64,000 nt of DNA. Origin: Nematostella vectensis (taxonomy: Eukaryota; Cnidaria; Anthozoa; Actiniaria; Edwardsiidae). The notes below the pieces were generated by a model. That model was given only the letters and a program-made list of their open reading frames with translations. It made no database searches and was not told where the DNA came from. Within the stretch, counting starts at the first letter, position 1. Each line of letters begins with the position of its first letter. Shown here one piece after another: positions 23,386 to 35,171 of the stretch. The DNA lies in contig NC_064047.1 of NCBI RefSeq assembly GCF_932526225.1, forward strand, positions 62,001 to 126,000. The letters run 5' to 3'. Made by a program: the position numbers and the translations under genes.

Positions 23386-25338
23386 AATCCAGCAAGCTTA
23401 TTTTGCAAACTCACTTTTTTTTATTATTTTTGCGCAAAACCAATCAGGATTAGGGGGGTCAAGCACAAAGAAAGAAAACGAATAAAAAAAAAGCCCATTG
23501 GCCTGGGATCGAACCCGGTCTGAAGAACAAAACGGAAACCATACATACGGATTACCCAATCGGTATGGCAGCACAAGGCTTTTACGGAAGGCTGTAAGGA
23601 ACCCGAAGGCCCCAAGCACCGATATTTCCGAGCGAATATGCTGTACAACACTCTTGCAAGGTTATTACAACCCGCGCATTAATGGGGAGGACAATAACCA
23701 GGATCCCAGGCCTGTAATACGGTTACACCACGCACAGCTCGCCGAGATTGTGGATGACAAAAAATAGAGGTCTATTTGGGCGTCTTGGGTCCGTTGGGGA
23801 CTCGCCATGCGCACGGGCGCATCTCTTTTATTGTGTACATGACATCAAATTAGCGAAGAAAAAAGACGCTGTTTTGGTATCATGTGAAAAGCATAAAATA
23901 AATAGAAATAAAGACGTAAGGGGTGATAATATTGACAAATTCATATTAGAATATTGACAAAATCCGCAATATTGTCTACGCTGACTAAGTAAAGCTGTAT
24001 TTTACTTTAAAGGGGCAGCAGCATAGTACAGCGCATGTCTGGAGTCATTGTTTATTGTAGGCTTTTAAGTGTCTACAAACAGTTGAACTTTGTAAAAGCT
24101 GTCAATACCTTATTAAATAATATGCAATATTATATTGAAAACTATGTTAATGGACAGTTTGTGGTCATTTTTTTTTTGTTTAAAGTCTGCCACATGTACC
24201 AAAAGCTCATAACTCGGTATTAGAATTTCACTGAAGTTCATTGTGTCAGGGCTCTAGAGCTATCGCAAATCTCTTAAACATGACACTCCCCCTTTGTTTT
24301 ATTTTTAGTTTTGTTCTATTATTATTATTATTATTATTTTCTTTTTTAGAGGGGGAGGGGAATTCAGCTAAAAATATCCAAGTGTCAATTCAAGCAACTA
24401 GTACAAAAGATGTTTTTTTTGCAGTCCTTTATTCAATATATTCAAGGTTATCATGCAATTCTGTTGTTTGACTGCATATATATATTTTTTTCTTTCTTTT
24501 CATTACAAGTTCTATATGTGTAAGTGGTGACCATAGCTATGATTACTATTATTTAGAATATTTTTTTACCTACTAAAAGAAAACAATTTGACTGCAAAAC
24601 ACTTACTGTAGGGCACTCGATATTAGGCATTACTTTCATGTGGATGTAAGGTTGAAATGTCAAAACCTTCATTAACCCGTGAACTACGCTTTAGCGTATT
24701 ACACTTTGTTGTGATCTGATTCTATTGTTCTTTTTTGTGTTTTACTAACTATTACCGTTTAACTGTCACACTTTGTTTCACGGGTGAATGAAAACCACTC
24801 TAATTACTTACAGTAATTCTTTTTTAATATTATTATTTACTTGTATAATTTAGATGAGCAATACATATTTCTTCTTGGCCTTGTAGAGCTCATCTCGTTC
24901 CTCGTAAATAACAAACAAAATGAAGTTTGTTCTTATTTGGTGCAAAGGAATCTACATTAGTTTTCTAATCAGATAAATGTTTTTTTTTTTAACACTCACC
25001 TGTTATTTCAACAGCTCTTACTTGAGTTTGCTTGTCTCAGAAATAGACCTTGCATAATAAACAAATATATCTTACAAACTTATTTAATAATAGGTAACAA
25101 CTGCAATATTGTATGAAGAGAGTGCCCCTCCCTTCCCCCTGCTATTGTTGACATTATGCTCAATAAACTGTTACCTCTCCCCTCTCCACCAGTTAAGCAT
25201 TCTATGTATGCTTCCCTGTACAAAATGCGCCCCTTCAAATAGAACATTAAAGTTCACATACTTGTTTACTTCCTCAAACTCTTTGCTTTGTGTTTTTTGT
25301 TAACTTCCTAGGAACAAATTGAATACATATAATCAATA
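23386..25338 (+). repeat. Array unit 13 (short form, 1953 bp)
   Basis: B box 23505-23515; piggyBac-type element 24672-24788, right flank TGAA. It shares the unit 9 marker set. GGGTCCGTTGG near 23790 breaks one hairpin stem and is shared with unit 16. Confidence 0.95.
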
Positions 25339-27282
25339 AATCCAGCAAGCTTATTTTGCAAACTCACTTTTTTTATTATTTTTGCGCAAAACCAATCAGG
25401 AATAGGGGGGTCAAGCACAAAGAAAGAAAACGAATAAAAAAAAAGCCCATTGGCCTGGGATCGAACCCGGTCTGAAGAACAAAACGGAAACCATACATAC
25501 GGATTACCTAATCGGTATGGCAGCACAGGGCTTTTACGGAAGGCTGTAAAGAACCCGAAGGCCCCAAGCACCGATATTTCCGAGCGAATATGCTGTACAA
25601 CACTCTTGCAAGGTTATCCCAACCCGCGCATTAATGGGGAGGACAATAACCAGGATCCCAGGCCTGTAATACGGTTACGCCACGCACAGCTCGCCGAGAT
25701 TGTGGATGACAAAAAATAGAGGTCTATTTGGGCGTCTTGGGTCCCTTGGGGACTCGCCATGCGCACGGGCGCATCTCTTTTATTGTGTACATGACATCAA
25801 ATTAGCGAAGAAAAAAGACGCTGTTTTGGTATCATGTGAAAAGCATAAAATAAATAGAAATAAAGACGTAAGGGGTGATAATATTGACATATTCATATTA
25901 GAATATTGACAAAATCCGCAATATTGTCTACGCTGACTAAGTAAAGATGTATTTTACTTTAAAGGGGCAGCAGCATAGTACTGCGCATGTCTGGAGTCAG
26001 TGTTTATTGTAGGCTTTTAAGTGTCTACAAACAGTTGAACTTTTTAAAAGCTGTCAATACCTTATTAAATAATATGCAATATTATATTGAAAACTATGTT
26101 AATGGACAGTTTGTGGTCATTTTTTTTTGTTTAAAGTCTGCCACATGTACCAAAAGCTCATAAGTCAGTATTAGAATTTCACTGAAGTTCATTGTGTCAG
26201 GGCTCTAGAGCTATTGCAAATCTCTTAAACATGACACTCCCCCTTTGTTTTATTTTTAGTTTTGTTCTATTATTATTATTATTATTTTCTTTTTTAGAGG
26301 GGGAGGGGAATTCAGCTAAAAATATCCAAGGGTCAATTCAAGCAACTAGTACAAAAGATGTTTTTTTGCAGTCCTTTATTCAATATATTCAAGGTTATCA
26401 TGCAATTCTGTTGTTTGACTGCATATATATATTTTTCTTTCTTTTCATTACAAGTTCTATATGTGTAAGTGGTGACCATAGCTATGATTACTATTATTTA
26501 GAATATTTTTTTACCTACTAAAAGAAAACAATTTGACTGCAAAACACTTACTGTAGGGCACTCGATATTAGGCATTACTTTCATGTGGATGTAAGGTTGA
26601 AATGTCAAAACCTTCATTAACCCGTGAACTACGCTTAAGCGTATTACCCTTTGTTGTGATCTGATTCTATTGTTCTTTTTTGTGTTTTACTAACTATTAC
26701 CGTTTAACTATCACACTTTGTTTCACGGGTTAATGAAAACCACTCTAATTACTTACAGTAATTCTTTTTTAATATTATTATTTACTTGTATAATTTTGAT
26801 GAGCAATACATATTTCTTCTTGGCCTTGTAGAGCTCATCTCGTTCCTCGTAAATAACAAACAAAATGAAGTTTGTTCTTATTTGGTGCAAAGGAATCTAC
26901 ATTAGTTTTCTAATCAGATAATTGTTTTTTTTTTAACACTCACCTGTTATTTCAACAGCTCTTACTTGAGTTTGCTTGTCTCAGAAATAGACCTTGCTTA
27001 ATAAACAAATATATCTTACAAACTTATTTAATAATAGGTAACAACTGCAATATTGTATGAAGAGAGTGCCTCTCCCTTCCCCCTGCTATTGTTGACATTA
27101 TGCTCAATAAACTGTTACCTCTCCCCTCTCCACCAGTTGAGCATTCTATGTATGCTTCCCTGTACAAAATGCGCCCCTTCAAATAGAACATTAAAGTTCA
27201 CATACTTGTTTACTTCCTCAAACTCTTTGCTTTGTGTTTTTTGTTAACTTCCTAGGAACAAATTGAATACATATAATCAATA
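25339..27282 (+). repeat. Array unit 14 (short form, 1944 bp)
   Basis: B box 25457-25467; piggyBac-type element 26617-26733. It resembles units 10 and 11 (GTAAAGATG). The TA repeat near 26423 is short. Confidence 0.95.
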
Positions 27283-29224
27283 AATCTAGCAAGCTTATTT
27301 TGCAAACTCACTTTTTTTTATTATTTTTGCGCAAAACCAATCAGGATTAGGGGGGTCAAGCACAAAGAAAGAAAACGAATAAAAAAAAAGCCCATTGGCC
27401 TGGGATCGAACCCGGTCTGAAGAACAAAACGGAAACCATACATACGGATTACCCAATCGGTATGGCAGCACAAGGCTTTTACGGAAGGCTGTAAAGAACC
27501 CGAAGGCCCCAAGCACCGATATTTCCGAGCGAATATGCTGTACAACACTCTTGCAAGGTTATCCCAACCCGCGCATTAATGGGGAGGACAATAACCAGGA
27601 TCCCAGGCCTGTAATACGGTTACGCCACGCACAGCTCGCCGAGATTGTGGATGACAAAAAATAGAGGTCTATTTGGGCGTCTTGGGTCCCTTGGGGACTC
27701 GCCATGCGCACGGGCGCATCTCTTTTATTGTGTACATGACATCAAATTAGCGAAGAAAAAAGACGCTGTTTTGGTATCATGTGAAAAGCATAAAATAAAT
27801 AGAAATAAAGACGTAAGGGGGGAGAATATTGACATATTCATATTAGAATATTGACAAAATCCGCAATATTGTCTACGCTGACTAAGTAAAGATGTATTTT
27901 ACTTTAAAGGGGCAGCAGCATAGTACTGCGCATGTCTGGAGTCAGTGTTTATTGTAGGCTTTTAAGTGTCTACAAACAGTTGAACTTTTTAAAAGCTGTC
28001 AATACCTTATTAAATAATATGCAATATTATATTGAAAACTATGTTAATGGACAGTTTGTGGTCATTTTTTTTTGTTTAAAGTCTGCCACATGTACCAAAA
28101 GCTCATAAGTCAGTATTAGAATTTCACTGAAGTTCATTGTGTCAGGGCTCTAGAGCTATTGCAAATCTCTTAAACATGACACTCCCCCTTTGTTTTATTT
28201 TTAGTTTTGTTCTATTATTATTATTATTTTCTTTTTTAGAGGGGGAGGGGAATTCAGCTAAAAATAGCCAAAGGTCAATTCAAGCAACTAGTACAAAATA
28301 TGTTTTTTTGCAGTCCTTTATTCAATATATTCAAGGTTATCATGCAATTCTGTTGTTTGACTGCATATATATATATTTTTTTCTTTCTTTTCATTACAAG
28401 TTCTATATGTGTAAGTGGTGAGCATAGCTATGATTACTATTATTTAGAATAATTTTTTACCTACTAAAAGAAAACAATTTGACTGCAAAACACTTACTGT
28501 AGGGCACTCGATATTAGGCATTACTTTCATGTGGATGTAAGGTTGAAATGTCAAAACCTTCATTAACCCGTGAACTACGCTTTAGCGTATTACACTTTGT
28601 TGTGATCTGATTCTATTGTTCTTTTTTGTGTTTTACTAACTATTACCGTTTAGCTATCACACTTTGTTTCACGGGTTAATGAAAACCACTCTAATTACTT
28701 ACAGTAATTCTTTTTTAATATTATTTACTTGTATAATTTAGATGAGCAATACATATTTCTTCTTGGCCTTGTAGAGCTCATCTCGTTCCTCGTAAATAAC
28801 AAACAAAATGAAGTTTGTTCTTATTTGGTGCAAAGGAATCTACATTAGTTTTCTAATCAGATAATTGTTTTTTTTTAACACTCACCTGTTATTTCAACAG
28901 CTCTTACTTGAGTTTGCTTGTCTCAGAAATAGACCTTGCTTAATAAACAAATATATCTTACAAACTTATTTAATAATAGGTAACAACTGCAATATTGTAT
29001 GAAGAGAGTGCCCCTCCCTTCCCCCTGCTATTGTTGACATTATGCTCAATAAACTGTTACCTCTCCCCTCTCCACCAGTTAAGCATTCTATGTATGCTTC
29101 CCTGTACAAAATGCGCCCCTTCAAATAGAACATTAAAGTTCACATACTTGTTTACTTCCTCAAACTCTTTGCTTTGTGTTTTTTGTTAACTTCCTAGGAA
29201 CAAATTGAATACATATAATCAATA
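27283..29224 (+). repeat. Array unit 15 (short form, 1942 bp), chimera of two unit types
   Basis: B box 27402-27412; piggyBac-type element 28563-28679. The first ~900 bp match units 10-11 (AATCTAGC start, GTAAAGATG, TTAATGGACAG, AAAGTCTGCC). From about 28215 on it has type-B markers (AGCCAAAGGTC, GTGAGCATAGC, GTTTAGCTATC). It looks like a fusion of a unit-11 left part with a unit-12 right part. Confidence 0.93.
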
Positions 29225-31223
29225 AATCCAGCAAGCTTATTTTGCAAACTCACTTTTTTTTATTATTTTTGCGCAAAACCAATCAGGATTAGGGGGGTCA
29301 AGCACAAAGAAAGAAAACGAATAAAAAAAAGCCCATTGGCCTGGGATCGAACCCGGTCTGAAGAACAAAACGGAAACCATACATACGGATTACCCAATCG
29401 GTATGGCAGCACAAGGCTTTTACGGAAGGCTGTAAAGAACCCGAAGGCCCCAAGCACCGATATTTCCGAGCGAATATGCTGTACAACACTCTTGCAAGGT
29501 TATCCCAACCCGCGCATTAATGGGGAGGACAATAACCAGGATCCCAGGCCTGTAATACGGTTACACCACGCACAGCTCGCCGAGATTGTGGATGACAAAA
29601 AATAGAGGTCTATTTGGGCGTCTTGGGTCCGTTGGGGACTCGCCATGCGCACGGGCGCATCTCTTTTATTGTGTACATGACATCAAATTAGCGAAGAAAA
29701 AAGACGCTGTTTTGGTATCATGTGAAAAGCATAAAATAAATAGAAATAAAGACGTAAGGGGTGATAATATTGACATATTCATATTAGAATATTGACAAAA
29801 TCCGCAATATTGTCTACGCTGACTAAGTAAAGCTGTATTTTACTTTAAAGGGGCAGCAGCATAGTACAGCGCATGTCTGGAGTCATTGTTTATTGTAGGC
29901 TTTTAAGTGTCTACAAACAGTTGAACTTTGTAAAAGATGTCAATACCTTATTAAATAATATGCAATATTATATTGAAAACTATGTTAATGGACAGTTTGT
30001 GGTCATTTTTTTTGTTTAAAGTCTGCCACATGTACCAAAAGCTCATAAGTCAGTATTAGAATTTCACTGAAGTTCATTGTGTCAGGGCTCTAGAGCTATT
30101 GCAAATCTCTTAAACATGACACTCCCCCTTTGTTTTATTTTTAGTTTTGTTAAAAAAAATCAAAATTGTTGGTGGGGGTCTCTGTTGTGGTTGTTTTATT
30201 TTTAGTTTTGTTCTATTATTATTATTATTTTCTTTTTTAGAGGGGGAGGGGAATTCAGCTAAAATAGCCAAGGGTCAATTCAAGCAACTAGTACAAAAGA
30301 TGTTTTTTTGCAGTCCTTTATTCAATATATTCAAGGTTATCATGCAAATCTGTTGTTTGACTGCATATATATATTTTTTTTCTTTCTTTTCATTACAAGT
30401 TCTATATGTGTAAGTGGTGACCATAGCCATGATTAATATTATTTAGAATAATTTTTTACCTACTAAAAGAAAACAACTTGACTGCAAAACACTTACTGTA
30501 GGGCACTCGATATTAGGCATTACTTTCATGTGGATGTAAGGTTGAAATGTCAAAACCTTCATTAACCCGTGAACTACGCTTTAGCGTATTACACTTTGTT
30601 GTGATCTGATTCTATTGTTCTTTTTTGTGTTTTACTAACTATTACCGTTTAACTATCACACTTTGTTTCACGGGTTAATGAAAACCACTCTAATTACTTA
30701 CAGTAATTCTTTTTTTAATATTATTATTTACTTGTATAATTTAGATGAGCAATACATATTTCTTCTTGGCCTTGTAGAGCTCATCTCGTTCCTCATAAAT
30801 AACAAACAAAATGAAGTTTGTTCTTATTTGGTGCAAAGGAATCTACATTAGTTTTCTAATCAGATAATTGTTTTTCTTTTAACACTCACCTGTTATTTCA
30901 ACAGCTCTTACTTGAGTTTGCTTGTCTCAGAAATAGACCTTGCTTACAAATATATCTTACAAACTTATTTAATAATAGGTAACAACTGCAATATTGTATG
31001 AAGAGAGTGCCCCTCCCTTCCCCCTGCTATTGTTGACATTATGCTCAATAAACTGTTACCTCTCCCCTCTCCACCAGTTAAGCATTCTATGTATGCTTCC
31101 CTGTACAAAATGCGCCCCTTCAAATAGAACATTAAAGTTCACATACTTGTTTACTTCCTCAAACTCTTTGCTTTGTGTTTTTTGTTAACTTCCTAGGAAC
31201 AAATTGAATACATATAATCAATA
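29225..31223 (+). repeat. Array unit 16 (1999 bp), chimera with non-allelic breakpoint
   Basis: B box 29343-29353; piggyBac-type element 30562-30678. The left half matches units 9/13 (GTACAGCGC, GAGTCATTG, CTTTGTAAAAG). At about 30150 it switches into the middle of the long-form insert, which duplicates 21 bp (30131-30151 and 30192-30212). It also lacks 5 bp near 30947, which removes the AATAAA seen in other units. Confidence 0.95.
30131..30212 (+). repeat. Recombination junction in unit 16 with 21-bp direct repeats
   Basis: The segment at 30131-30151 (TGTTTTATTTTTAG...GTT) is repeated at 30192-30212. Between them lies the right part of the long-form insert (AAAAAAAATC onward). A short-form left side therefore joins the inside of a long-form insert at a TT shared by both. 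Confidence 0.85.
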
Positions 31224-33220
31224 AATCCAGCAAGCTTATTTTGCAAACTCACTTTTTTATTATTTTTGCGCAAAACCAATCACGATTAGGGGGGTCAAGC
31301 ACAAAGAAAGAAAACAAATAAAAAAAAGCCCATTGGCCTGGGATCGAACCCGGTCTGAAGAACAAAACGAAACCATACATACGGATTACCCAATCGGTAT
31401 GGCAGCACAAGGCTTTTACGGAAGGCTGTAAAGAACCCGAAGGCCCCAAGCACCGATATTTCCGAGCGAATATGCTGTACAACACTCTTGCAAGGTTATG
31501 CCAACCCGCGCATTAATGGGGAGGACAATAACCAGGATCCCAGGCCTGTAATACGGTTACGCCACGCATAGCTCGCCGAGATTGTGGATGACAAAAAATA
31601 GAGGTCTATTTTGGCGTCTTGGGTCCCTTGGGGACTCGCCATGCGCACGGGCGCATCTCTTTTATTGTGTACATGACATCAAATTAGCGAAGAAAAAAGA
31701 CGCTGTTTTGGTATCATGTGAAAAGCATAAAATAAATAGAAATAAAGACGTAAGGGGGGAGAATATTGACATATTCATATTAGAATATTGACAAAATCCG
31801 CAATATTGTCTACGCTGACCAAGTAAAGCTGTATTTTACTTTAAAGGGGCAGCAGCATAGTACTGCGCATGTCTGGAGTCAGTGTTTATTGTAGGCTTTT
31901 AAGTGTCTACAAACAGTTGAACTTTTTAAAAGCTGTGAATACCTTATTAAATAATATGCAATATTATATTGAAAACTATGTTAATTGACAGTTTGTGGTC
32001 ATTTTTTTTTGTTTTGTTCAAAGTCTCCCACATGTACTAAAAGCTCATAAGACAGTATTAGAATTTCACTAAAGTTCATTGTGTCAGGGCTCTAGAGCTA
32101 TTGCAAATCTCTTAAACATGACACTCCCCCTTTAAAGGAAATTAAAAAAAATCAAAATTGTTGTTGGGGGTCTCTGTTGTGGTTGTTTTATTTTTAGTTT
32201 TGTTCTATTATTATTATTATTTTCTTTTTTAGAGGGGGAGGGGAATTCAGCTAAAATAGCCAAGGGTCAATTCAAGCAACTAGTACAAAAGATGTTTTTT
32301 TGCAGTCCTTTATTCAATATATTCAAGGTTATCATGCAATTCTGTTGTTTGACTGCATATATATATTTTTTTTCTTTCTTTTCATTACAAGTTCTATATG
32401 TGTAAGTGGTGACCATAGCCATGATTAATATTATTTAGAATAATTTTTTACCTACTAAAAGAAAACAATTTGACTGCAAAACACTTACTGTAGGGCACTC
32501 GATATTAGGCATTACTTTCATGTGGATGTAAGGTTGAAATGTCAAAACCTTCATTAACCCGTGAACTACGCTTTAGCGTATTACACTTTGTTGTGATCTG
32601 ATTCTATTGTTCTTTTTTGTGTTTTACTAACTATTACCGTTTAACTATCACACTTTGTTTCACGGGTTAATGAAAACCACTCTAATTACTTACAGTAATT
32701 CTTTTTTTAATATTATTATTTACTTGTATAATTTAGATGAGCAATACATATTTCTTCTTGGCCTTGTAGAGCTCATCTCGTTCCTCATAAATAACAAACA
32801 AAATGAAGTTTGTTCTTATTTGGTGCAAAGGAATCTACATTAGTTTTCTAATCAGATAATTGTTTTTCTTTTAACACTCACCTGTTATTTCAAAAGCTCT
32901 TACTTGAGTTTGCTTGTCTCAGAAATAGACCTTGCTTAATAAACAAATATATCTTACAAACTTATTTAATAATAGGTAACAACTGCAATATTGTATGAAG
33001 AGAGTGCCCCTCCCTTCCACCTGCTATTGTTGACATTATGCTCAATAAACTGTTACCTCTCCCCTCTCCACCAGTTAAGCATTCTATGTATGCTTCCCTG
33101 TACAAAATGCGCCCCTTCAAATAGAACATTAAAGTTCACATACTTGTTTACTTCCTCAAACTCTTTGCTTTGTGTTTTTTTTTAACTTCCTAGGAACAAA
33201 TTGTATACATATAATCAATA
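31224..33220 (+). repeat. Array unit 17 (long form, 1997 bp)
   Basis: B box 31340-31350; long-form insert 32134-32184; piggyBac-type element 32554-32670. One G is missing in the tRNA-like segment near 31370 (ACGAAACC against ACGGAAACC). Confidence 0.95.
32134..32184 (+). repeat. 51-bp segment that defines the long unit form (unit 17 copy)
   Basis: It lies between CCCCCTTT and GTTTTATTTTTAG, starts AAAGGAAATT, and includes GGTGGGGGTCTCTG-like sequence. Short-form units join the flanks directly. The segment begins at the TTTAAAGG terminus of the possible DNA element, so the short form is more simply a deletion removing its last bases and flank. Copies in units 19, 21, 23, 25 and 27-32 are 51-53 bp, differing in A-run length and in GTTTTA against GTTTTC after it. 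Confidence 0.85.
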
Positions 33221-35171
33221 AATCCAGCAAGCTTATTTTGCAAACTCACTTTTTTTTATTGTTTTTGCGCAAAACCAATCAGGATTAGGGGGGTCAAGCA
33301 CAAAGAAAGAAAACGAATAAAAAAAAGCCCATTGGCCTGGGATCGAACCCGGTCTGAAGAACAAAACGGAAACCATACATACGGATTACCCAATCGGTAT
33401 GGCAGCACAAGGCTTTTACGGAAGGCTGTAAAGAACCCGAAGGCCCCAAGCACCGATATTTCCGAGCGAATATGCTGTACAACACTCTTGCAAGGTTATG
33501 CCAACCCGCGCATAAATGTGGAGGACAATAACCAGGATCCCAGGCCTGTAATACGGTTACGCCACGCACAGCTCGCCGAGATTGTGGATGACAAAAAATA
33601 GAGGTCTATTTTGGCGTCTTGGGTCCCTTGGGGACTCGCCATGCGCACGGGCGCATCTCTTTTATTGTGTTCATGACATCAAATTAGCGAAGAAAAAAGA
33701 CGCTGTTTTGGTATCATGTGAAAAGCATAAAATAAATAGAAATAAAGACGTAAGGGGGGAGAATATTGACATATTCATATTAGAATATTGACAAAATCCG
33801 CAATATTGTCTACGCTGATTAAGTAAAGCTGTATTATACTTTAAAGGGGCAGCAGCATAGTACTGCGCATGTCTGGAGTCAGTGTTTATTGTAGGCTTTT
33901 AAGTGTCTACAAACAGTTGAACTTTTTAAAAGCTGTGAATACCTTATTAAATAATATGCAATATTATATTGAAAACTATGTTAATTGACAGTTTTTGGTC
34001 ATTTTTTTTTTGTTTTGTTCAAGGTCTCCCACATGTACCAAAAGCTCATAAGTCAGTATTAGAATTTCACTGAAGTTCATTGTGACAGGGCCCTAGAGCT
34101 ATTGCAAATCTCTTAAACATGACACTCCCCCTTTGTTTTATTTTTAGTTTTGTTCTATTATTATTATTATTTTCTTTTTTAGAGGGGGAGGGGAATTCAG
34201 CTAAAAATAGCCAAGGGTCAATTCAAGCAACTAGTACAAAAGATGTTTTTTTGCAGTCCTTTATTCAATATATTCAAGGTTATCATGCAATTCTGTTGTT
34301 TGACTGCATATATATATATATTTTTTCTTTCTTTTCATTACAAGTTCTATATGTGTAAGTGGTGACCATAGCTATGATTACTATTTTTTAGAATAATTTT
34401 TTACCTACTAAAAGAAAACAACTTGACTGCAAAACACTTACTGTAGGGCACTCGATATTAGGCATTACTTTCATGTGGATGTAAGGTTGAAATGTCAAAA
34501 CCTTCATTAACCCGTGAACTACGCTTTAGCGTATTACACTTTGTTGTGATCTGATTCTATTGTTCTTTTTTGTGTTTTACTAACTATTACCGTTTAACTA
34601 TCACACTTTGTTTCACGGGTTAATGAAAACCACTCTAATTACTTACAGTAATTCTTTTTTTAATATTATTATTTACTTGTATAATTTAGATGAGCAATAC
34701 ATATTTCTTCTTGGCCTTGTAGAGCTCATCTCGTTCCTCATAAATAACAAACAAAATGAAGTTTGTTCTTATTTGGTGCAAAGGAATCTACATTAGTTTT
34801 CTAATCAGATAATTGTTTTTTTTTAACACTCGCCTGTTTTTTCAACAGCTCTTACTTGAGTTTGCTTGTCTCAGAAATAGACCTTGCTTAATAAACAAAT
34901 ATATCTTACAAACTTATTTAATAATAGGTAACAACTGCAATATTGTATGAAGAGAGTGCCCCTCCCTTCACCTGCTATTGTTGACATTATGCTCAATAAA
35001 CTGTCACCTCTCCCCTCTCCACCAGTTAAGCATTCTATGTATGCTTCCCTGTACAAAATGCGCCCCTTTAAATAGAACATTAAAGTTCAAATACTTGTTT
35101 ACTTCATCAAACTCTTTGCTTTGTGTTTTTTGTTAACTTCCTAGGAACAAATTGAAAACATATAATCAATA
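33221..35171 (+). repeat. Array unit 18 (short form, 1951 bp)
   Basis: B box 33339-33349; piggyBac-type element 34507-34623. It shares GTGTTCATGAC and GCTGATTAAG with units 22 and 24. Its end (CACTCGCCTG near 34829, CTGTCACCTC near 35002) matches the end of unit 29. Confidence 0.95.
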
